From assembly GCA_037951105.1 (NCBI GenBank), contig JBAMJV010003134.1:1-64000 (forward strand): 64,000 nt of DNA, written 5' to 3'. Below, piece by piece: positions 52,491-63,924 of the stretch. The position numbers and the translations under genes were made by a program. The notes beneath the pieces were generated by a model, which searched no databases, was not told the origin of the DNA, and was given only the letters and a program-made list of their open reading frames with translations. Position 1 is the first letter of the stretch; every line of letters starts with the position of its first letter. This DNA is from Echinarachnius parma (lineage: Eukaryota > Echinodermata > Echinoidea > Clypeasteroida > Echinarachniidae).

Positions 52491-53404
52491 GTACCACCCA
52501 CACACTGGCAAAATATTTGCCGTATTATAAGTCTTCACCTGTCCAGGGTGATTTGATTTGATTTGATTTGATTAATAAAACAGTCATCGGAAATATTTGA
52601 AGGGTTCGTTGGCAAGCCTAATAACCGACGCCAGTAACACTGAGATAGAAGTAGAACATATTACGTTTTGAATGATACCTTAACTCATTGCATATGAGAT
52701 GTTTATATTTTTGAAGATATGATTAAAAGTATCCCACATTTTCTCATTATTTGGCAAGTTTAATCACTGTCAACCTGAATTGGTAATAGCTAAATAAAAA
52801 CCCTTCATTTCTTCAAGAAAACGACTGACAAATAGTCAAAATGATGACAAATGTTGACTTTAATTATTTATATGTCTATCAACAGATGACTACATTATGG
52901 TATTAAAATCATGAATTTAATTATTTAATATTTATGCTTTTCGTAAATCCAGCACTATTATTCACATGACTAGTCCTGAACAGGTTAAACTAATATGAGG
53001 CCTACCTAAGACAACTATTTTGGTTGATATCATGTCCTTCTAGAAGGTTGACACAACAAAGTGCATGTACATGCACTTACAACATATTAAAAACATGTTA
53101 GAAACCTGTTTAAAGGAAAGCTCAATCCTAAGATTTGTTTCATAAAAATGTTGTTAATTACAAAAACAGGAGAAATCTTTTAAAGTTCGACTAAAATCTT
53201 TTTAAAATTAAGAAAGTAAATCATTTGATTAAAATAAGTGTTTAATTTAAGGGTTAAAAAAAAAAAGTTTTGCCATGGTTAGGCTGACCCTTTAAATGTG
53301 GATGTGGTCGTGTACATGCCTTTATCACATTCCTTAAGTACCAATTTGAGGGGGGCACTAAATTGATAGCGTGGCTCATCACGATACCGCACTATGTTTA
53401 CTCG
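52491..53404. other. (TTTGA)n tract, otherwise featureless
   Basis: GATTTGATTTGATTTGATTT at 52551-52575 may be a retroposon tail. GACTAGTCCTGAACAGGTTA at 52970-52989 is a mini-element end. No coding evidence. Confidence 0.5.
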
Positions 53405-53735
53405 CCATTCTATTTTTGTGCGATGATATACTCGTTATTAACATCTTGAGTCAATATTAGCTGCAAGCCGAGATTGGAGGTCGCTAGATTTACTAACTCT
53501 ATAATTTAAGCAATTAATTGTGCATGATGTACATTAAGAGCATGTTAATACATTTGCATTTTTTTCCATCTTATCTTAACTGTCAATAAAACATTTGATT
53601 CCATTTTTGTGCGATGATATACTCGTTATTAACATCTTGAGTCAATATTTTCTGCGAGCTACGTCTCGGGAGATCGTTAGATAAATGTTAAACATTACCA
53701 ACTCTCCAATTTAAGCAATTAATTGTGCATATACT
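53405..53735. repeat. Two-copy tandem repeat, about 190 bp
   Basis: TTTTTGTGCGATGATATACT, then CGTTATTAACATCTTGAGTC occurs at 53413 and 53605. Both are followed by a GGTCGCTAGAT/GATCGTTAGAT segment and AATTTAAGCAATTAATTGTG. Confidence 0.9.
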
Positions 53736-54957
53736 GTTTATGTAGATTAAATAATCCCATAGCATGCCGCATCTGCTAGGATATAATTATGTACAATATA
53801 TCTGTCCATAGATTTTATATTTTATATACTTAACTTGAAAGTGATTGCATTTAATTATAAAATGAACTGATCTAAAAAAACATACACTGATAATCTTCTT
53901 ACATTTACCATTTATAGCAAAATTCTTATATTTGCAAATGATTCAAGACAATGTTAAAAATTATGTTACAAATACAAACTATCTTTTCAAACATTTGTTT
54001 AGATTGATAGAGGCACATTTCATGTAAGGTTAAAAGGCTTTAGCCATCATATAATCCTTTTAATATTAATTGAAAGATAATCCCCTTTTATGTAGAAGGT
54101 TATAAACTAATATATTTAATTCACGTTTTTAATAAAAAACTTTGACCTCTAAAAATATATGAAGGACTATCGGCCAAGCGCCCTTCGCGATGCCGTGCGT
54201 GCACGCATAGGATCCTGTATTCAGTAATCGCTTGCGCTCTGAGTCTTTACGATGAGCGTATCATCGCATAAATAGATGTCGCTCACAGTGCATACAAACA
54301 TATGGGTGATTGACTCATCGAACAGTGTCAAGTGATAGGGATTTAGAGCACAATATGGGATACTACATCCACATCTTACATAGATGACAGACTGTGAAGA
54401 AAATTCTAGAAGGACATGATAGGACGACTACTTTCATGACGTGTCCCAACAAATAAAAATTCCAAAGTTATTCAGTCAAAAATATACACCAAATTGTAAT
54501 CTACATACATATGTACAGATGGATTGATCCATTAGCTAGTGCAAAGTTGCACTTGTAATAAAACATAACTTTGCATTCAATGCTCTGTTTATGCAACTGC
54601 ATTGCAACTTTGTGATTAAACACAGTTCAAACTTTAATGCAACACTCTCCTGAACAGGTAAAAGACAATTGAAATACAAATTGATAAATAAACCACACGT
54701 ACACTTGCATAACAATGAATCCAATCAATACCACTCCAAAATGACTTTTCCTCAGGTCAACCACCACATTTTTTACTCCACAGGTTGAACAAAAATATAT
54801 CGCACAATCAATCATTTCAATTTAGATACTAAAAAATAGAACCTTCTGAGAATCTTTTAAATATAATCACAATAAGTCAGACACACAAATGCACATTGAT
54901 CATACTAAAAAAAACATGTGACATTGACTATTTATCTATTTCTATTTTACTTTGTTT
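53736..54957. other. No recognisable feature
   Basis: AT-rich single-copy-looking DNA. Two overlapping 62-codon minus-strand frames near 54540-54815 lack domains. A slightly GC-richer patch lies at 54165-54270. Confidence 0.4.
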
Positions 54958-54985
54958 AATCCCATTGTGAATTAGTATATCATTT

Positions 54986-55068
54986 CAGGACTGATTGATT
55001 TTGCTATAGCATGTAATCGCCATAGACCCAAGACCGAGTATTTTCGGGACCAGTCCTAAATGGGTAAA
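54986..55068. mobile_element. About 95-bp TTAA-type mini-element
   Basis: CAGGACTGATTGATTTTGCT, then GTAATCGCCATAGACCC, then TTTTCGGGACCAGTCCTAAA follow the family order. The left TTAA is lost. Confidence 0.7.
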
Positions 55069-55640
55069 TTGTAGATAGAATAAAAAAACAAATAGTACAG
55101 TATTTGCTAACAAAATATTTGTAGTAGTGGTATTCAATGTCCATACCTCAACCATGCTGCTACTGTAGCGGGTAATTCCTCAAGTGCAAAAAAACAACCG
55201 GGGTAGAATATCCAGTGGGATGCGCAAAATACTGAACCAAGCAGGCAATATCTCCAGATATATGAGTTAATATTTCACATAAATATGTAGATGTAAATTC
55301 ACAGCAGATCCTTTACAGGTAGTAGCAGTAGTAATATATACAGCATGAATGTATGTACAGGCCAAGGGGTAGAGTATGTTCCGTCTTTCGATGGATAGCA
55401 AAGGATTAATGCTCCAGGTTTTGAACGTAAGGTTCCTTTATCCTCGGCAGCCAGTCGTATACGGTTGAGCGTTCAATCGTTCCGGCTCACATACTGCTAC
55501 TTTAAACCTGCGTTTTGATGGGGAAACCTGTCTGCTATCTATCTGTACATGTCAGAGCATCAGCGAGCCGACACACCCAACCAAGCCGAGCGCTGGTGAG
55601 AAATCTCTTCTCTCCCGCTCCCGCTTGCATTCTCCGCAGG
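55069..55640. other. Possible promoter or first-exon region (weak)
   Basis: From about 55380 to 55640 CpG content rises visibly compared with the flanks, and GCGCTGGTGAGAAAT near 55590 offers a donor-like GTGAGA. I see no TATA box or conserved protein. Listed because it is one of the few non-repetitive, CpG-containing stretches here. Confidence 0.2.
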
Positions 55641-55659
55641 GCACGCTTGATTGAGGTAG

Positions 55660-56335
55660 TGGGGTGGAGGTGGGGGGGGGGGGGGGTGGTATTAAGCCAT
55701 GGTACATGTAGTGAGCTTTGGATGAGTGGGATGTATGTGTGAGTATGTGCATGTGTCATTGTATGTGAGCATTTGTCTGTACGTGCACATGCATTCATCT
55801 TTAACGCATCTTTAATGTAGTATTAAATTCTAAATGTATGAGCGTATTATTGTGTTTTTTGTTTGTGTGTGTGTATGTAAAGTGTTTGTTCATGTGTGTG
55901 CAAGTGTGTGTGTGTGTATGTACATCTGTATGCATGGTGGGGGTTTTCGTGTGTATGTGTGTTTGTGTGTGCATGGTATTTGCGTTGGTGTGTATGTGTG
56001 TGTGCATGTGTATGTTGGTGGTTTGCATGTGTATGTGTGTGTGTGTGTGGTTTGCGTATGTGTGTGTACGTGCAAATGCATCCCACCTACCACCCACTGC
56101 TTTTGGATAAGATGGATGAGACTCGGTGCATAGCTCTGTGTATGTGTTTTGTGTGGGTGGGTGTACATCTACATGATACACACAGTTTAAAATGCAGCAA
56201 TGGGGCACCACATGCTTTTTAGAATGCATTCTTGTGTGTGTGTAAATGCATGATGGGTAGAGTGCATGTGAGGTAGTAAAATCCCTATGTGATAGATGTG
56301 TGTGGGTGAGAGAGATAGCGAGAGAGGGGTGAGGG
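55660..56335. repeat. Poly-G tract and TG-rich microsatellite region
   Basis: A G-run at 55672-55686 is followed by long (TG)n/(TATG)n-like sequence from about 55735 to 56080. Cys/Val-rich plus-strand and His/Thr-rich minus-strand frames are artefacts of this. Confidence 0.9.
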
Positions 56336-56810
56336 GGAAGGTGATTATATTATACATCTAATGAAAGAGAGAGTGGATAGAAGAGAGAAAGATAGAGTGG
56401 ATGAAAGAGAGAAGAAAGAGTGGATAAAAGTGAGAGAGAAAAGTGTATGGAAGGGAGACAGATAGAGAGGCAAGAAAGTGAGAGAAAAGGGGAGAAGGAT
56501 GGTAGAGAAAGGAAATGTAAGGATGTAAAGACAGAATAAAATAGCTAAACAGGGAAAATGAGAGAAAGAGATGGAAAACCCAGTATGTTTCCCAAAAACA
56601 GAAAAGGAGGGGAGAGGGGGAGAAAGACAGGGAGTGTGAGAGAAAGGGGGAGAATAAGAGAAAGATGGGGAGAGTGAGGGAAAGAAGAGAGTGGGAGCAA
56701 GAAGGGGAGAGTGAGGAAAAGAAGGGGAGATGGGATGAGAGAAAGGGGGAGAGAGCATGAGAGTGTGTGTGTTCCTGTGTGTATGCGTGTGTGTGAGAGA
56801 GGTGGAAAAG
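56336..56810. repeat. (GA)n-rich low-complexity tract
   Basis: AGAGAGAAAG/GGGAGAG runs with GAGTGGATAGAAGAGAGAAA-type internal repeats. The long Ser/Phe/Leu/Pro-rich minus-strand frames (about 140-150 codons) reflect polypurine sequence. Confidence 0.9.
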
Positions 56811-57064
56811 CATTATGCTAGCTAGCTATATGGTGGTCGCACCACCCAGAATAAATACGCTGTGGCGTCCCTAGTTCTATTAGCTAAAAACGGAGAAGAG
56901 GAAAAAAAAACCTTTTCAGTAATTTGTCAGGAAATGAGATGAACGAGACAAAAAAGTGTGGATGTTTCACTCGCACACAATTCACAATTGCTGATTACTC
57001 ACTGTGCGTGATGCATGCAACCCTGCATACATTATTATATAGCAGAATAGGCATTATCATCATT

Positions 57065-57590
57065 ATTGTACGCATGAACAGTATTTGATACCAAATTGCA
57101 AACTGTTGACTGTAGTTCAGTTTTGGCATACATTATTATTACAGAATAGGCATCGTTGTATAGCATGCATGAATATTAATTGATACAAAATTGAAAACTG
57201 ATGACTGTACATAGTCTTTTTTTGTCTGCTAGAGCTGGACATAAATTAAACATAATATACAGTGGGCGTACACACTTTCTAGTATTTTACAGGTGTTTTC
57301 CCTTTTTCCTCATACATATGTTAGAGATTTCAGAAGCTGGATTTTCCACATTAACTAGTACATAAATAAATGCATTAATATTAATTGATACAAAATTGCA
57401 AAGTGTTGACTGTATTCTGGTGTTTTTTTTGCTAGAGCTCGACATTAATAAAAGCAAGATAAGATAATACATATTTGATATACACTGTGGAGTGTTAAAC
57501 AGGTGTTTTTCCCTTTTCTCTCGAAAATATGATAGAGATCTCTGAATGTGTGTTTCTAGATGAACTAGTTCATAAATAAAATGCACATGG
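57065..57590. repeat. Three-copy tandem repeat, about 100-210 bp
   Basis: GCATGAA..TTGATACAAAATTG lies near 57072, 57167 and 57374, each followed by ACTG(T/A)TGACTGTA. The last two also share GCTAGAGCTSGACATTAA, CAGGTGTTTT(T)CCCTTTT and ACTAGT(A/T)CATAAATAAA. Confidence 0.8.
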
Positions 57591-58430
57591 GTTTAATATC
57601 TATTTCAATTGTGTCATTTTGCATTAAAATATTATGCATGTGTGCTTTTATGTGATTAAACAAAATAATGCATCTAACATGTGCCTGTTGTGGCATTGGA
57701 ACATGCTCAAAGGATATCAAAATATATATAAATATGAATTTCATGAACATGACAACCATAAATGAGAGTCTTATCTAAATGAAGACAGTATTTTAGTGCT
57801 TTTATTTCTTTTTGCAAATTGATTAATGTTCCTCCAGCCACAAGAGAATTAAAAAACATTTAATTTATTTAAAAAAAAAAAAAATGACTGGATTGTGACT
57901 GAATCTACTGAAGACAGTAAACAAGTGTTTATTTCATAACTTGCATATATGATAATTAATTGTTGTATGGCTGGCGCATTTCCAATTATTATTTGATGCG
58001 CTAATTTATCTAGATGTTATGATTGCATTGTTTTTATTTGCTTATTTCTTTTTTCAAATTTGCATGCAAACTTCTCCTTTTTTTTCCCCCTAATTAATGT
58101 ATATTTGTTTTGATGTAATGGTGTTATTAACTTGCTTGTTTCTTGCTCTAAAATTCATTATTGTTTTTCTTATTGTTTTACGCCTCGTTCTTTATCCTTG
58201 TACATTTCATTCTCATCAAACTGTAAATTGTTTCTTCTTCTCTTCAGCTTGTAAAATTTATTTTTGTTTTGTTTTTCTTAATGCAAATTTGTTTTTCTCT
58301 TTTTTAAATATTCTTGAAATACATTTAATATCATCGTATTGTAAAAGTTCCATTTCTGTACATCTACAGTTTCCTTTTACATGTGCATTGAGGACAACTG
58401 CACACAAATAAGCTACATGGTAGATCAAAC
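57591..58430. other. AT-rich, no recognisable feature
   Basis: Poly-A (57868-57883) and T-rich tracts. The 104-codon frame at 58097-58411 is Phe/Leu-rich because of T-richness. Confidence 0.45.
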
Positions 58431-58690
58431 AAAATTGAGATTTATCATATGTTGCTTATTTTTTGTATAATATGTACATAAAAAACAAATATTTCAACTT
58501 TATAAACATAGACATTCTGAAATCACCAAAAATACTGTTTTCCATTTCCAAATTGAATTATTTTATCATATGTTGCTCATTTTTGTGGATAACATGTACA
58601 TACAAAACAAATATTTCAACTTTATAAACAAACAGAGACATAGACATTCTGAAATCACAAAAACACTATTTTCCTTTTCCATCAGTTCTC
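58430..58690. repeat. Two-copy tandem repeat, about 125 bp
   Basis: TTTATCATATGTTGCTYATT, then AAACAAATATTTCAACTTTA, then TAGACATTCTGAAATCAC occurs at 58440 and 58562. The second copy has an insertion of AACAGAGACA. Confidence 0.9.
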
Positions 58691-59248
58691 CAATTAAATA
58701 GCACACCGAACATCAATACATTTACCACACACAAACTTCAACCATCAAAATGCAAAGGTTTAACCTCTAATGGTTCTTGGAGTTTGATGTTTACAGTCCA
58801 TGACATTCGGGCTATCAGCCAAAATTAATTTGCCTAATCATGTTTAGACTCGGCTCGGCCATGCTGCAACGAACGAAAGCGCAAATCGAGAGACACTGCC
58901 TATTCAGAGGCACAGGTGGGCCCCCATGTATAAATAGGCCTTAAGGGACAAGAGGAGGACATCCAGATACAGAATTGCGTTTCCCGATTCAGTGATGCTT
59001 TCGATTTGCAAGGGGCAAAACATACACATGAAACTCACACACACACTTGTACATACTATCATGTTTGCAATTTTCTTACTTTATCATTCACCCAACAATC
59101 AAAGCAATATTTCATATTTAAAATAGGTAGTTCATGTCATGTTGTATCATTCAGAAATGAATACATATATTCATTCATCCTATATTTTAATCTGTTGAAT
59201 TAAGGAATTTGTTTTGGTCATACATTAAATTGTAAATAACTTATATAT
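58691..59248. other. Single-copy-looking DNA with a TATAAATA motif
   Basis: TATAAATAG at 58929-58937 lies in a modestly CpG-containing stretch (58855-58990). This could be a TATA-type promoter on the plus strand, but no exon follows that I can recognise, so it is only a candidate. Confidence 0.2.
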
Positions 59249-59260
59249 ACAACTATACTA

Positions 59261-59449
59261 GGGTAAAAGTTCTGCTCGGAGTCGAAATGCAAGAAAACAA
59301 CGAAAACTAATAAAATACTCTGTGACAATGTTTTTCGGTAATTTAGCGTCCTTGGAGACGCCTTTTGTTTTTGTTGATACATAATTATGAGTTAAATATT
59401 ACCGAAAACAATTTTCATGGAGTATTTTATTAATTTTTTTTGTTTTTTT
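59261..59449. mobile_element. Fold-back insertion flanked by a 12-bp direct repeat
   Basis: ACAACTATACTA is present exactly at 59249-59260 and 59450-59461. The 189 bp between them contain an inverted repeat (AATAAAATACTCTGTGACAA, then TTTTTCGGTAAT, against ATTACCGAAAACAATTTTCA, then TGGAGTATTTTATT) and end in a T-rich tract. The class is not recognised. Confidence 0.7.
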
Positions 59450-59461
59450 ACAACTATACTA

Positions 59462-60230
59462 TATATACTGATACATAGCAAATACATTTTACTTTCTTAC
59501 CTGTAAATTGTCCAATTTAGGAAGCCAAGAGAACATCATGGAAATTCATGAAAAAGAGGAGAAGAGAAAAAATGTATTAGTGATATAATTTAAGTAAATT
59601 TTTTCTAAAATAACCAATTCATCAGATCAAATAAATCAATAGATAACAGGTGTATAAAAACATTATCTGAAGCAATACTATACAATAATATTAAATTCAA
59701 ATATTTTATTAAACTCAATATTAGATTTTATTGCAAGCTGAAATGAAAAAGATAAACCTTTTCTTTTTACAAGGGGCTATTTAATGAAATAGAGTTCATT
59801 TGAAATCAAGATTTTGTGTTGAAACTCAACTTGAAACTCAACTTTTAGGCATAAATGACGTAGAAAAAGTTTGTAGAATATGGTGTTGGGAAAAAGGTCT
59901 GTCTTTACCATACAGCCTATTTTACAGCTCAATTGACGGATAATTCAAGAAAAACCTAACTTAGATGACAATTGTCTCTTGGGTGATGTGGGTAGTCTGC
60001 GAAAATGTCAGACTGTAATTAATACCTGTAGGCCTCTATTCCAAGGCCGGAAAATAATCAAATATTTATACCAGTTCAGAAAAGATATGGCTAATTTTAT
60101 TTAGCCGAGGGCACACAAAATGGCAGTTTGAAAGGTTACAAAATTAGTCATATTATTTTATTAGTCATGCAGAATTATCATCATCGTTGCTCATGTGCTT
60201 CACGAATTTGAATACTTGACATATGGTTCA
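59462..60230. other. No recognisable feature
   Basis: AT-rich DNA with no coding or repeat signal that I can support. Confidence 0.4.
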
Positions 60231-60615
60231 AGTGTATAATCATTACACCCCTCTCCCTCTCTCTTTACTCATTTCTAATTTTTGTTATGCTTCACGTTTT
60301 TGTAAATCTCTTGATTTTCTTTCCCCCTCTCTCTCTTTCTTTCTCTCTCTCTGTATTGTACCTCATTAATTATTCAACTAAATGTTTCATACTTTCATGT
60401 AAGAATAACCCAGTGCATGTGTATAATCATTTCACCCTATCCCTCTATCACTCTCTTTACTCATGTCAATTTGTATATATGTTTCATGTTTCATATCACT
60501 CTTTATACCTTTCCCTATTCTCTCTCGCTCTCTCTCTATCTCTCCCCGTGTCTTTATGCCCCTTGTATCTCGTTAATTATTTAAACTTAATTTCTTTCCA
60601 TGTAAGAATAACCCA
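60230..60615. repeat. Two-copy CT-rich tandem repeat, about 187 bp
   Basis: GTGTATAATCATT..CACCC, then CTCTCTTTACTCAT, then GTAAGAATAACCCAG occurs in each of the units starting near 60231 and 60418. Confidence 0.85.
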
Positions 60616-61379
60616 GAATTTTCTGCTAATGTACTAATAACACATTTACAAAATTAAAAATAATGGAGAAAATTGTCTAATGTGCTATCCCTTTCAAGTT
60701 AATTAGCAACGATTCTGCAGAACACTTCACAACATAGTGCGTGTTCATATAATTAACACATTTTCCACATCGTAATGCTAAGCAGGGCTTCTCACCAACT
60801 CTTTTTCACTTTTGGCACCACTCTCACATAAAAACCAATTTAGACAAATAGCAAGGATTCAGAGAAAAACATTAAATGCGGTCCCTGGTCTCTCCCCACC
60901 CCCCCCCCCCCCCCCCCCCCAAATGCAAAATGCACAAAGAGCACCTAACATCATAAAAGAGCTCCATAACATGTCATGGAATTACAGAATTCTATGTAAA
61001 AAAAATAATAAATAGAGTGTGCAAGGCAAGCATAAAAAGTAGCCCCAGATAGTAACTGATTTCCCCTGATAGGATTACGGTTATTTTGCTCATATTTGTT
61101 CATGACACGGTACTCTCATATGGTACACTTCCACACAAACACACACATCACATTCAGGATGAGGTACAGAACCTATACGCAATACAATTAACCATTCTCC
61201 CCTAGATTCTAAATCATATCACCGATACCACACTTGGATGGAAAGCTAATAAAAGAAAATCTCATAAGCCGATCGCTTCCATATGATTTCGGGCGCTGGA
61301 ACTATGGCCCGCTGGCACTGGCGTCATTTGATTAAAAATTCCATTAATCATCGATTCCCCTGGCGCTGGCGAAATCTGG
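60616..61379. other. Poly-C tract, otherwise featureless
   Basis: C-run at about 60897-60920. 61280-61380 has TGGCACTGGCGTC and CTGGCGCTGGCGAAA but no coding evidence. Confidence 0.5.
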
Positions 61380-61960
61380 GTGCACAAACATACTTACAGA
61401 TACACGCACATGCACACACACATTTATATGCAAGCACATACTCGTACACACATGCCAGCACATGCACACACACTGGCATTGTCATATACTACAGACACCT
61501 TGCTATCCAAAGCTCAAAAACACATGAACACTTGTAAACAGACAGACAGACACATACACACCCCACACAAACACCCTGACAGTCATAAACTACAACACAT
61601 TGCTATATAGAGCTCTGGATGAGTAGAAGAGTAAAATTATCCAACACAAACACTTGTATATATACACTTGTACACAGACACAAACATACACCAGAAAACA
61701 CTCAACATATTCCTACACTTTTGACAACTTTCCATCAAAAGAGCTCTCTAAATCACACAAGAGTAGAATTATCAAACACAAACACTTATACACATACACA
61801 CACACACATACAAACACAAAAAACAAACACACAATTAAATTTCTATATTAAAAACACCTATTCAAAGATCAAAGGGTGGACGTATACTTGTATGAACAAA
61901 CAAACACACACGCACACACACACACAAACACACACTAACATCAACACACACCAACATAGT
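61380..61960. repeat. (CA)n-rich degenerate tandem region
   Basis: ACACAAGAGTAGAATTATCM and CAACACAAACACTT recur near 61627-61655 and 61755-61785 among CACACA tracts. The 164-codon Thr/His-rich frame at 61619 is repeat-derived. Confidence 0.8.
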
Positions 61961-62307
61961 TCTAGTAAGTCTGCAAACACGTTAACATCCAAAATCTTAG
62001 TAGAAGTATACAAGTGCATTCAGGATCTATCCTTTGACCAGTGCAAATTATGTCAACTCAGTTTAATTACTCTCAAATTTGCACAAGAGCACAGCTTGTG
62101 TAGTCATGCATGAATCATAAACTAAATGCATGACTGCATACTGTATTAACAACAATAATTACTGTACCCTATCTTAAACAAAATGAAGTACCATGATAAT
62201 TAAACCCTTGCTATAAATACAAGATTTCCATTTTCCATATATTTAATGTATGGTACTCCAGGTTCCATTTGGGAAATGTGTTAAGTTGTTACTGTAATAA
62301 CGTTATA
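61961..62307. other. No recognisable feature
   Basis: AT-rich DNA leading into the direct repeat at 62308. Confidence 0.4.
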
Positions 62308-62380
62308 ATGTATGGTCAGTCATCGGAAATTTCTTTAATATATAATTTTGTGTGGTCAAACTTAATTAGTGCCAGTTGAG
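62308..62380 (+). repeat. Direct repeat, left copy
   Basis: ATGTATGGTCAGTCATCGGA, then AATATATAATTTTGTGTGGT, then TTAATTAGTGCC..GTTGAG matches 63925-64000, 1.6 kb downstream. Confidence 0.9.
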
Positions 62381-62767
62381 AGAGGTTGGCATTAAAGAAA
62401 AAACAAAATTACTTCAATCATTAGAACTCCAAGAACGTAAAACCTTTTCACACTTAACTTAACTCCATTCATTAGTTCTTCTAAGAACTATATTTGGCAA
62501 AGGTAGTGGCGTAGCGTGGTCGGACTGATTGGAGGGGGGCAGGCAAAACTAGAAATTGCGCGCTCGGCGGGTCGCGCAGCCGAGCACATGTATCCCCCGA
62601 ACCAATTGCATTGCACTTTTGTGGGTTGTAATATTGTGAACTGAACAAGTTTGGTGGTGTACGTTGTTCTATTAGGCTGGCAGTAGCCTTTGGGCAAGGC
62701 CTCGCGCGCTGTTTGTCCTCCGAGCAGGGTCTGATTAATAGACAAGGCGATGTGCGCTTACAGCAGT

Positions 62768-63703
62768 GATCTTAACTATTTCTTTATATCATGGTTACCA
62801 TGGCAACCAGGACTCCGCCCCACACCAAAATCTAAAGGCTTCATCCTCTTTCCTTAAGACACCTTCATACCAAATTAGAAAATGATCAGACAAGAACTCG
62901 GACCTGTAGAGCGTTCACAAGGTAATATTAACTATTTATTTATATCATGGTTACCATGGCAACCAGGACCGCGCCCCACACCAAAATCAATAGGCTTCAT
63001 CCTCTTTCCTTAATACACCTTCATACCAAATTAGAAAATGATCGGACAAGAACTCGGACCTGTAGAGCGTTCACAAGGTAATCTTAACTATTTCTTTATA
63101 TCATGGTTACCATGGCAACCAGGGCTCCGCCCCACACCAAAATCAATAGGCTTCATCCTCTTTCCTTAATACACCTTCATACCAAATTAGAAAATGATCG
63201 GACAAGAACTCGGACCTGTAGAGCGTTCACAAGGTAATCTTAACTATTTCTTTATATCATGGTTACCATGGCAACCAGGACTCCGCCCCACACCAAAATC
63301 AATAGGCTTCATCCTCTTTCCTTAATACACCTTCATACCAAATTAGAAAATGATCGGACAAGAACTCCGACCTGTAGAGCGTTCACAAGGTAATCTTAAC
63401 TATTTCTTTATATCATGGTTACCATGGCAACCAGGACTCCGCCCCACACCAAAATCAATAGGCTTCATCCTCTTTCCTTAATACACCTTCATACCAAATT
63501 AGAAAATGATCGGACAAGAACTCGGACCTGTAGAGCGTTCACAAGGTAATCTTAACTATTTCTTTATATCATGGTTACCATGGCAACCAGGACTCCGCCC
63601 CACACCAAAATCAATAGGCTTCATCCTCTTTCCTTAATACACCTTCATACCAAATTAGAAAATGATCGGACAAGAACTCGGACCTGTAGAGCGTTCACAA
63701 GAA
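62768..63703 (+). repeat. 156-bp satellite array, six copies, X-box palindrome in each
   Basis: ATGGTTACC starts at 62791, 62947, 63103, 63259, 63415 and 63571, spaced exactly 156 bp. Units share GGCTTCATCCTCTTTCCTTA, TACCAAATTAGAAAATGATC and GACCTGTAGAGCGTTCACAA and differ by only a few bases. The GTTACCATGGCAAC palindrome is invariant in all six. The final unit leads into a (GGCGGC)n stretch at 63709-63750. Confidence 0.95.
62794..62807. promoter_or_regulatory. RFX X-box motif GTTACCATGGCAAC (first of six)
   Basis: It fits the RFX consensus GTNRCC-N(0-3)-RGYAAC perfectly. Identical sites follow at 62950, 63106, 63262, 63418 and 63574. Binding and function are not shown. Confidence 0.45.
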
Positions 63704-63762
63704 AATCTCTGCGGCGGACGCGGCGGCGGACGCGGCGGCGGCGCGACGAGGCCAAATCCATA

Positions 63763-63790
63763 GTATCCCCCGAAGTGGTTCGGGGGATAC
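63763..63790. repeat. Perfect 12-bp hairpin
   Basis: GTATCCCCCGAA and TTCGGGGGATAC are separated by GTGG. TATCCCCCGAACC also occurs at 62590, so it belongs to the surrounding repeat. Confidence 0.85.
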
Positions 63791-63924
63791 AATTATGGGG
63801 GGGCACACCTAATGTATTTCTTATTTTTTTCTTTTAAAATGTCACCATATGTTTCCTATTGTTTTTTTCTCTCAAAATGTTGGGGGGGGGGGGGGGCACA
63901 TGCCCCCACCCTCCCCCCTCCATG

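Larger units (their letters stand above)
62503..63924 (+). mobile_element. Composite repeat starting AGTGGCGTAGCG, enclosing the 156-bp satellite
   Basis: AGTGGCGTAGCGTGGTCGGA at the left is the inverse of the GCTACGCCACT terminus near 37464-37480 and resembles 32743. The right part (63797-63924) carries the poly-G modules seen at 37262-37450. It probably represents one decayed or composite non-autonomous element. The right terminus is not clear. Confidence 0.45.

Noticed and set aside
55801-56229. His/Thr-rich and Cys/Val-rich frames of 90-142 residues
   Set aside because: Products of (TG)n/(CA)n-type microsatellites.
56345-56813. Ser/Phe/Pro-rich frames of 137-151 residues
   Set aside because: Products of the (GA)n tract.
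61619-62113. 164-residue Thr/His/Asn-rich frame
   Set aside because: Most of it is CA-rich repeat. The last 40 residues are unremarkable and have no recognisable domain.
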